Source: an uncultured Bacilli bacterium
Lineage (GTDB): Bacteria; Bacillota_I; Bacilli_A; RF39; UBA660
Length of the DNA stretch: 7,819 bases
Assembly (NCBI GenBank): GCA_947626215.1
Contig: CANQRJ010000064.1
Coordinates: 1-7,819 of the forward strand
Reading direction: 5' to 3'
The notes beneath the pieces are model-generated. The model was not told where the DNA came from and did not search any database. It saw only the letters and a list, made by a program, of their open reading frames with translations. The translations under genes were made by a program, and so were the position numbers. Shown here piece by piece: positions 1 to 4,781 of the stretch. Each line of letters starts with the position of its first letter. Position 1 is the stretch's first letter.

Positions 1-57
1 GTAGCTTTGCTACGTGCTACTGAGCCTCTGCCTTATTATCACATCTTCGGTTCCTAA
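1..57 (+). other. Unidentified 3' end of an upstream gene: protein tail or structured RNA
   Basis: Frame 1 is open from the window edge to TAA at 55-57 and would encode an 18-residue tail, VALLRATEPLPYYHIFGS. I do not recognise it. The stretch is clearly richer in G+C than the rest of the window and opens with a perfect short hairpin (GTAGC-TTT-GCTAC at 1-13), which would also fit the 3' part of a structured RNA. A terminator starts six bases after the TAA, in keeping with the close stop-to-terminator spacing elsewhere in the window. That something transcribed on the + strand ends here is reasonably supported; whether it is protein or RNA is open. Confidence 0.3.
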
Positions 58-62
58 AATTT

Positions 63-103
63 TGATGGCAAATTGGATTTTAATTGCACACATCATTTTT
101 TTT
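63..103 (+). terminator. Rho-independent terminator of the upstream transcript
   Basis: TGATG (63-67) pairs with CATCA (91-95). Inside it GCAAATT (68-74) pairs with AATTGC (82-87) with one bulged A, and a run of eight T follows (96-103). It ends the transcript entering from the left and separates it from the rny promoter. Confidence 0.65.
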
Positions 104-118
104 GTTTAAAATTCTTAC

Positions 119-147
119 TTGTAAATCTTGCTTTTTTCTTTTATAAT
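119..147 (+). promoter_or_regulatory. Sigma-70/SigA-type promoter of rny
   Basis: A -35 box TTGTAA (119-124) and a perfect -10 box TATAAT (142-147) are separated by 17 bases. The predicted transcription start near 154 leaves a leader of about 59 nt before the rny start codon. A second TATAAT at 167-172 has no good -35 at the right distance. Confidence 0.7.
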
Positions 148-212
148 AAAAATATAGATATTAAGTTATAATTAATTTTCTATAAAATAAAAAAGGAAAG
201 AGGAGAAAGAGT

Positions 213-1766
213 ATGGAACTAAATACTGGCTCCATCTTATTCTTGATTCTTGGTATTGCTTTTGGTGTTGGAGTAACTTTATTCATTTATTACTTAAGAA
301 GCAATAACGTTTCCAAAAAGGCTAATAATTTAATTGAAGATGCAAAAAAAGAAGCAGAAAAACAAAAAAGAGATCGTTTGTTAGAACTTAAAGAAGAAAG
401 TTTTAAATTAAAACAAGAAACTGATAAAGCTATAAAAGAAAAAAAAGAAGAATTAAAAGAAAATGAAATGCGTATGCAACAAAGAGAAAATAGCCTTGAT
501 AAGAGAGATGAAATTTTACAAAAAAGAGAACAAACTTTAGATGAAAAAGAACAAAGTTTATTAGCAAAAGGAAAAGAAGTCCAAGAAAAACAAGATAAAA
601 TGGATGAATTATTAAAAGAAGAAATGACACGTTTAGAAAGCATTGCAAAATTTACAAAAGAACGTGCCCATGATTTAATCATGAAGCGATGCGAAGAAGA
701 AATGGCAAGAGAAATTGCAGATTTTGTAAAGGAAAAAGAAAGAGAAGCAAAATTGAATGCAAATGAAATTGCTAAGAATATTATTGTGGAATCCATGCAA
801 CGTTATTCTGAAGATGTTGCTACGGAGCAGACTGTAAGTACTATTAATCTTCCAAATGATGAAATGAAAGGAAGACTTATTGGTAGAGAAGGTAGAAATA
901 TTCGTACTATTGAAGCAGTGACAGGTGTAGATTTGATTATTGATGATACTCCTGAAGCGATTGTAATTTCGTCTTTTGATCCACTTCGTCGTGAGATTGC
1001 TAAAATAACGATTGAAACTTTAATTAAAGATGGAAGAATTCATCCATCTCGAATTGAAGAAGTTTATGATCGTGTATGTAAAGATATGAATAATAAAATT
1101 ACGGAGTTAGGAAATGAAGCATGTTATGCACTTGGTATTACGAAAATAGATCCAGAATTGGTGAATTTAATTGGAAAACTTCATTTTAGAACGAGTTATG
1201 GACAGAATGCTTTACAACATTCAAAAGAAGTTGGAGAGCTATGTGGTCTTATGGCTTCTGAGTTAGGTGAAAATGTTTTATTAGCTAAGAGAGCAGGACT
1301 TTTACATGATATTGGAAAATCTATTGATTTTGAAATGGAAGGAAGTCATGTTGATATTGGAGCCGATATTGCAAAACGTTACCATGAAGATGATGTCGTG
1401 ATTAATTCTATTTTATCTCATCATGGGGATACGGAACAAACAAGTGTGATTTCTGTTTTGGTTCAAGTAGCCGATACTTTATCTGCTGCAAGACCTGGTG
1501 CTAGAAATGATTCTTTAGATAATTATATTAAGCGTCTTGAACAATTGGAAGAAATTGGAAACTCTTTTGAAGGAGTAGAAAAAACTTATGCAATGCAAGC
1601 AGGACGTGAAGTAAGAGTTATGGTAAAACCTGATAGTGTGGATGATGCCATGTCTTATAAAATTGCAAGAGACATGAAAGAAAAAATTGAAAGCGAAATG
1701 CAATATCCTGGTACGATTAAAATTGTTGTTATTCGTGAAAGCCGCGCTCAAGAAGAGGCGAAATAA
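213..1766 (+). CDS. rny: Ribonuclease Y, membrane-anchored endoribonuclease
   Basis: RNase Y starts bulk mRNA decay in Firmicutes by endonucleolytic cleavage from the inner face of the membrane. All parts of the family are visible in order: an N-terminal membrane span (about residues 6-28), a long highly charged Lys/Glu coiled coil (about 35-205), a KH RNA-binding domain with the GxxG loop G224-R-E-G227, and a metal-dependent HD phosphohydrolase domain with H336, the H365-D366 signature (LLHDIGKS), H403-H404 and D421. At 517 residues it is full length against about 520 in Bacillus subtilis. The ATG at 213 is preceded by AAGAGGAG at good spacing. It has its own promoter and terminator, so it is probably monocistronic; the ymdB gene that follows rny in Bacillus is not next to it here. 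Nothing is degenerate. The identification is secure. Confidence 0.97.
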   Translation: MELNTGSILFLILGIAFGVGVTLFIYYLRSNNVSKKANNLIEDAKKEAEKQKRDRLLELKEESFKLKQETDKAIKEKKEELKENEMRMQQRENSLDKRDEILQKREQTLDEKEQSLLAKGKEVQEKQDKMDELLKEEMTRLESIAKFTKERAHDLIMKRCEEEMAREIADFVKEKEREAKLNANEIAKNIIVESMQRYSEDVATEQTVSTINLPNDEMKGRLIGREGRNIRTIEAVTGVDLIIDDTPEAIVISSFDPLRREIAKITIETLIKDGRIHPSRIEEVYDRVCKDMNNKITELGNEACYALGITKIDPELVNLIGKLHFRTSYGQNALQHSKEVGELCGLMASELGENVLLAKRAGLLHDIGKSIDFEMEGSHVDIGADIAKRYHEDDVVINSILSHHGDTEQTSVISVLVQVADTLSAARPGARNDSLDNYIKRLEQLEEIGNSFEGVEKTYAMQAGREVRVMVKPDSVDDAMSYKIARDMKEKIESEMQYPGTIKIVVIRESRAQEEAK

Positions 1767-1787
1767 CTGTCTAATGACAGTTTTTTT
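1765..1787 (+). terminator. Rho-independent terminator after rny
   Basis: AACTGTC (1765-1771), loop TAAT, GACAGTT (1776-1782), then T to 1787. The first two stem bases are the last two bases of the rny stop codon. Confidence 0.85.
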
Positions 1788-1815
1788 GTGATATTTGTAT
1801 TTTTTTAATTTTTTC

Positions 1816-1844
1816 TTGCAACATTATCTAACCTTTAGTAAAAT
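1816..1844 (+). promoter_or_regulatory. SigA-type promoter of the yneF-like gene
   Basis: TTGCAA (1816-1821), a 17-base spacer, then TAAAAT (1839-1844). The resulting leader is short, about 20 nt, and contains the ribosome binding site AAGGAGG at 1855-1861. Confidence 0.65.
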
Positions 1845-1869
1845 ATAAATTGTTAAGGAGGCTTTATTT

Positions 1870-2079
1870 ATGTGGCATGATATTTTAATGATTGTGATAG
1901 GATTAATTGTTGGATTAATTATTGGTTTTTTTCTTGCTCGTACGATGATGAAAAAATATATGAAGAAAAATCCTCCAATCAATGAAAAAATGATTGAAGT
2001 AATGATGAGTAGTATGGGAAGAAAACCAAGTCAAAAGCAAGTTAGACAAATCATGAATCAGATGAATCGTTATATGTAA
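1870..2079 (+). CDS. yneF: YneF family (UPF0154) small membrane protein
   Basis: This 69-residue protein has one N-terminal membrane span (about residues 5-25, rich in Ile, Gly and Val) followed by a basic cytosolic tail. The tail carries the family signature: a positive stretch, KKNPPINEKMIE (residues 33-44), then a methionine-rich segment with GRKPSQKQ and MNQMNR. It matches my memory of Bacillus subtilis YneF in length and in the NPPINE and KPSQK motifs. The positive-inside rule puts the tail in the cytoplasm. The family is widespread in Firmicutes and its molecular role is not established, so no function is claimed. The start is set by AAGGAGG eight bases upstream. It stands alone between its own promoter and terminator. 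Confidence 0.9.
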   Translation: MWHDILMIVIGLIVGLIIGFFLARTMMKKYMKKNPPINEKMIEVMMSSMGRKPSQKQVRQIMNQMNRYM

Positions 2080-2101
2080 GAGAGTTTTCTCTTTTTTTTT
2101 T
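2078..2101 (+). terminator. Rho-independent terminator after yneF
   Basis: AAGAGA (2078-2083), loop GTTT, TCTCTT (2088-2093), continuing as an unbroken T run to 2101. The stem begins inside the TAA stop codon. It is A/T-rich but has a long T tract. Confidence 0.7.
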
Positions 2102-2152
2102 GTTTTAAAAAAATTTTTTCTTCATAAAATGAAGTAGAAATGCAAAAAGGAA

Positions 2153-2182
2153 TTGACTTATAGGGTTATTTTATGATATTCT
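2153..2182 (+). promoter_or_regulatory. Promoter of the P/E/V-rich membrane protein gene
   Basis: The -35 box is TTGACT (2153-2158). The -10 is TATTCT (2177-2182, 18-base spacer) or the overlapping GATATT (2175-2180, 16-base spacer). Either places transcription start at about 2187-2190, downstream of a possible TTG codon at 2185, which therefore cannot be the start codon. Confidence 0.55.
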
Positions 2183-2201
2183 AATTGCAGAGTAAAAGAA
2201 T

Positions 2202-2207
2202 AGAGGG
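2202..2207 (+). promoter_or_regulatory. Ribosome binding site that decides the start at 2215
   Basis: AGAGGG lies seven bases before the ATG at 2215. No such site precedes the in-frame TTG at 2185, which supports the shorter protein. Confidence 0.6.
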
Positions 2208-2214
2208 TATCAGT

Positions 2215-2970
2215 ATGGAATTTTTAGAAAATTTATATAGTATGGAAAATTTTGGTATTTATTTATTTGTAGTTATAGGTGTTTTGGTCGTATTATTTTT
2301 AGTGATTTTGTTCTTTGGAAAGAAAGATGAAAAGAAAAGAAAATTGGAAAAGACACAGGATGTTTCAGAGGTTGTTCCAGAAAATGTTCCTCAAGAGGCA
2401 CCTGTAGAACCTCAAACTACCATTCCAGAAGAAACGGTTGAACCTACTGTGACTACTCCATTTAAAGAAGTGAGTGCTCCTTCTACAGTAGAAGTTCCTG
2501 AACCCGTTAGTGAGCATACTGTTGATTTAACGAGAGTTGCATTAGAGCAAGTAGAAAATGAAACAAAAGAAGAAGCTCCTGCTATAGAAGAACCAAAAGA
2601 ACCTGCTTTTGATTTTGATGCCTTAGCTAATGAAATTAATAAAGAATTAGAAAGTATTGAAAAATCAAAACCTGTAGAAGCACCACAACCTGTTCCTGTT
2701 TCTGAACCTGTTTTAGAAAAAGAAGTAGAAAAACCTTTACAATTTCAAGTGTATGAACCTCAAGAAGAAAAAGTAGAACCTGTTGTAGAACCTCCTAAAA
2801 AGGAAGTAAAAACTCCAATGCCTACTGTGTTTAGTTCTGTATATGTCAATCGTGAAAAAGAACAACCTGTTGTAGAACCTAAGGTAGAAGAACCTCAAGT
2901 TGAAATGCCTTCGGTTCCTAAAATCGAACTTCCTAAAACAATTGATTTACCTAAAAAAAATAATGAATAA
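2215..2970 (+). CDS. Membrane-anchored protein with a long Pro/Glu/Val-rich cytosolic tail, function unknown
   Basis: I do not recognise a family. The 251-residue product starts with one membrane span (about residues 14-34, GIYLFVVIGVL...). A strongly basic patch follows (K36-K43), so by the positive-inside rule the C-terminus is cytosolic. Residues about 50-240 are low-complexity, acidic and rich in Pro, Val and Glu, with many copies of VEP, EEP and PVVEP. Two stretches stand out as less degenerate: FDFDALANEINKELESIEK (132-150), a likely amphipathic helix, and PTVFSSVYVNRE (203-214). No folded domain or catalytic motif is visible. The layout (span, charged patch, P/E-rich linker) recalls scaffold or tether proteins such as ZipA, but without a terminal globular domain; that likeness is structural only. 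The ATG at 2215 is chosen over the upstream TTG at 2185 because of the promoter position and the ribosome binding site. It has its own promoter and terminator. Confidence 0.75.
   Translation: MEFLENLYSMENFGIYLFVVIGVLVVLFLVILFFGKKDEKKRKLEKTQDVSEVVPENVPQEAPVEPQTTIPEETVEPTVTTPFKEVSAPSTVEVPEPVSEHTVDLTRVALEQVENETKEEAPAIEEPKEPAFDFDALANEINKELESIEKSKPVEAPQPVPVSEPVLEKEVEKPLQFQVYEPQEEKVEPVVEPPKKEVKTPMPTVFSSVYVNREKEQPVVEPKVEEPQVEMPSVPKIELPKTIDLPKKNNE
2779..2793 (+). repeat. 15-bp direct repeat, copy 1 (encodes PVVEP)
   Basis: CCTGTTGTAGAACCT occurs here and, identical, at 2866-2880, in the same reading frame within the Pro/Glu/Val-rich tail. It is the longest exact member of the degenerate VEP repetition. 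Confidence 0.7.
2866..2880 (+). repeat. 15-bp direct repeat, copy 2 (encodes PVVEP)
   Basis: Identical to 2779-2793. The 87-bp offset is a multiple of three, so recombination between the copies would delete 29 codons without shifting the frame. Confidence 0.7.
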
Positions 2971-2982
2971 TGATTAAGATGT

Positions 2983-3013
2983 AAAAAGAAGTGTCAATTG
3001 ACACTCTTTTTTT
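2983..3013 (+). terminator. Rho-independent terminator with a 16-bp palindromic core
   Basis: AGTGTC (2990-2995), loop AATT, GACACT (3000-3005) form a perfect palindrome. The stem can extend by pairing AAAAAG (2983-2988) with CTTTTT, leaving one bulged A, and the T run ends at 3013. A-run and T-run on opposite sides could let it work in both directions, although no gene is seen reading from the right. Confidence 0.85.
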
Positions 3014-3040
3014 CATATTTCATTTTCTTTGTGCTATAAT
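3012..3040 (+). promoter_or_regulatory. Extended -10 promoter of the permease-kinase-alaS operon
   Basis: A perfect TATAAT (3035-3040) is preceded by TGC, an extended -10 element. A -35-like TTCATA (3012-3017) lies 17 bases upstream and overlaps the end of the preceding terminator's T run. A strong AGAGGAG ribosome binding site (3050-3056) follows. Confidence 0.75.
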
Positions 3041-3063
3041 ACAAGAAAAAGAGGAGTGATCTT

Positions 3064-4230
3064 ATGAAGATCTTTAATAAACAACCCGATAAATTAGATA
3101 TGAATGAAGTGAATGAAGTCGTTAGTTTATCTAAAAAAATATTGCATTTATTTTATATTGCTATGATTGTCGCGATGATTCTTATTGTGACTTTAATTGC
3201 AAGAGAATGGGGAGTTTGGAGTTTTCTATTAAGTATTTTAAGTGTGTTATCTCCATTTTTTATCGGTTTTGTTCTTGCATGGATTTTTAATCCAATTGTT
3301 ACAAAACTAGAAAAGAAAAAGATTCCTCGAATGTTAGGAACGATGATTGTCTTTGCTATTTTTATTGCTATTTTAGTGTTATTTATGAGATATTTAGTGC
3401 CTGTTATTTATGAACAAGTTCAAGTTCTTATTGGAAATTTGCCTGGTATATTTGGTGAATTAGAAAATTTTGCAGATAATATTTTTAATCGTTTAGGAAC
3501 GATTGAAGGCATTGATTTTAATGAAATAAAAACTCAAATATTTACGACCGTTACTACATCATTAAATGGGTTTATGACTTCTATTCCTACCATTTTAATG
3601 AATTTAGTGGGAACGATTTTTTCAAGTTTGATTACGATTTCTTTTGGACTTGTAATTGGAATTTATATGTTAATTGATTTTGATTCGATCAGTGGGCATT
3701 TAATTAATATGTTACCAAAACATCATCGTTTTGAAGCATCTTTATTACTGACTAATATTTCTACAGAAGTAAGAAAAAGTGTCAATGGAACTTTACTTGT
3801 TGCTACGATGGTCTTTGTTTGTGATAGTATTGGTTTCTGGGCTATTGGATTACAAGCACCTATTTTGTTTGGATTATTATGTGGTATTACCGATTTAATT
3901 CCTTATATTGGACCTTATATTGGTGGTATTGTCGCGGTGATAGTCGGATTTGCTCAAAGTCCACTGGTTGGTTTTTTAACAATTATTGTAGCCGTCATTG
4001 TACAACTTGTTGAAAATAATATTTTACAACCTATTGTCATGAGTAAAACGATGAAGTTGCATCCTGTTACGATTATTGTTGGGTTACTTATTTTTGAACA
4101 CTTCTTTGGGGTTCTTGGAATGATTCTTGCTACTCCTTGCATCGCACTTGCTAAAGTAGTATGGAAATTCTTTAAAGAAAAATATAATTGGTTTAATGAT
4201 AAAGATTATATAAAAATAGAGGAAAATTAA
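3064..4230 (+). CDS. AI-2E family (PF01594) membrane transporter
   Basis: This 388-residue polytopic membrane protein belongs to the AI-2E transporter family (formerly DUF20/UPF0118), which includes E. coli TqsA and Bacillus YtvI, YubA and YueF. Hydrophobic spans lie near residues 26-46, 52-76, 90-112, 177-204, 242-262, 264-300, 302-318 and 335-365. Between the third and fourth spans is the long, mostly soluble segment typical of the family (about 113-175). Diagnostic C-terminal motifs are present: DLIPYIGPYIGG (277-288) and VENNILQPIVMSK (316-328). Length is close to the usual 350-400. Characterised members export autoinducer-2 or act as Na+/H+ antiporters, so the substrate here cannot be assigned; no luxS is visible in the window. 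The ATG at 3064 has AGAGGAG seven bases upstream. The kinase-like gene begins only 23 bases after its stop, suggesting co-transcription. Confidence 0.9.
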   Translation: MKIFNKQPDKLDMNEVNEVVSLSKKILHLFYIAMIVAMILIVTLIAREWGVWSFLLSILSVLSPFFIGFVLAWIFNPIVTKLEKKKIPRMLGTMIVFAIFIAILVLFMRYLVPVIYEQVQVLIGNLPGIFGELENFADNIFNRLGTIEGIDFNEIKTQIFTTVTTSLNGFMTSIPTILMNLVGTIFSSLITISFGLVIGIYMLIDFDSISGHLINMLPKHHRFEASLLLTNISTEVRKSVNGTLLVATMVFVCDSIGFWAIGLQAPILFGLLCGITDLIPYIGPYIGGIVAVIVGFAQSPLVGFLTIIVAVIVQLVENNILQPIVMSKTMKLHPVTIIVGLLIFEHFFGVLGMILATPCIALAKVVWKFFKEKYNWFNDKDYIKIEEN

Positions 4231-4242
4231 TTCCTTTTTTTT
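4220..4242 (+). terminator. Weak hairpin plus T run between permease and kinase genes (possible attenuator)
   Basis: AGGAA (4220-4224), loop AATTAA, TTCCT (4231-4235), then T to 4242. The stem is only five base pairs, overlaps the permease stop codon and is immediately followed by the kinase gene's GGAGG (4243-4247). It may lower expression of the downstream genes rather than end transcription fully. Confidence 0.35.
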
Positions 4243-4253
4243 GGAGGTTAGAA

Positions 4254-4781
4254 ATGTTAGTAATTTTGATTGCAGGAAAAGCAAGAAGTGGGAAAACGCT
4301 CGCGGCAAGAATGACTAAAGAATTATTAGAAGAAAAAAAACAAAAAGTTGTTATTACCGAATATAGTAAATATATTAAAATGTTTGCAAAAGAACTCATT
4401 GGGTGGGATGGGTCTGAACCAAAACCTAGAAAATTTTTACAAGATTTTGGTTCTTATGTAAGACATGAGTCTCATAATCCCAATTACTTTATTGAAAGAA
4501 TGCAACAAGATTTAGAAATTTATGAACATTTAGTAGATGTTGTCATTATTTCTGATGTTCGTTTAAAAGAAGAAATCACGGCTTTAAGTCATTATAAAAC
4601 CATTTCGATTCATGTTTTAAATGATCAAAATGTATATGATTTAACAGAAGAAGAAAAAAATCATGAAACGGAAATAGCACTTGAAAATTATTCAAATTTC
4701 GATTATAGTATAAAGAATAAAAACGAATTAGAAATGAAAGAAATTTTAAAAGAAATTTTAAAGAAAGAAGGATCCTTATGA
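4254..4781 (+). CDS. P-loop kinase resembling phage-type deoxynucleoside monophosphate kinase
   Basis: This 175-residue protein is a small P-loop NTPase. Walker A is GKARSGKT (residues 8-15) after the strand LVILIA. A second hydrophobic strand, VDVVIISDVR (94-103), ends in the Asp-x-Arg pattern of the phage T4 gp1-like deoxynucleoside monophosphate kinase family. A charged HETE segment (137-140) could belong to the lid or substrate region. Enzymes of that family transfer phosphate from ATP to dNMPs; related folds include dephospho-CoA kinase and adenylate kinase, so the substrate is uncertain. No separate Walker B beyond D101 is obvious. The ATG at 4254 has GGAGG six bases upstream. Its TGA stop overlaps the alaS start as ATGA (4778-4781), so the two are almost certainly translationally coupled. 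There are no phage genes around it. The P-loop kinase fold is secure; the dNMP kinase label is moderate. Confidence 0.75.
   Translation: MLVILIAGKARSGKTLAARMTKELLEEKKQKVVITEYSKYIKMFAKELIGWDGSEPKPRKFLQDFGSYVRHESHNPNYFIERMQQDLEIYEHLVDVVIISDVRLKEEITALSHYKTISIHVLNDQNVYDLTEEEKNHETEIALENYSNFDYSIKNKNELEMKEILKEILKKEGSL

Noticed and set aside
1..118. Riboswitch or tRNA at the left edge, for example M-box, lysine or preQ1 on either strand
   Set aside because: Short resemblances such as GAGGCT on the minus strand do not extend to the conserved cores, and no tRNA T-arm or CCA end is present.
290..796. Long open frame on the minus strand within rny (and a second one at 430-648)
   Set aside because: It is antisense to the Lys/Glu-rich coiled coil; AAA/GAA codons read backwards give Phe/Ser/Leu low complexity. 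No ribosome binding site or family resemblance.
2185..2214. TTG start that would add ten residues (MQSKRIEGIS) to the P/E/V-rich protein
   Set aside because: It lies within a few bases of the -10 box, before the likely transcription start, and has no ribosome binding site. The ATG at 2215 has AGAGGG seven bases upstream.
2990..3005. The palindrome AGTGTCAATTGACACT as a repressor operator
   Set aside because: It is followed at once by a T run and lies just after a stop codon, so a terminator stem explains it. No second copy is seen near other promoters in the window.
4084..4399. Minus-strand frames across the permease/kinase junction
   Set aside because: They cross the ends of two well-supported + strand genes and encode hydrophobic low-complexity sequence with no promoter or ribosome binding site.
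4643..4777. T-box or other amino-acid-sensing leader before alaS
   Set aside because: The upstream sequence is coding for the kinase right up to the alaS start, and no AGGGTGG-like T-box core is present.
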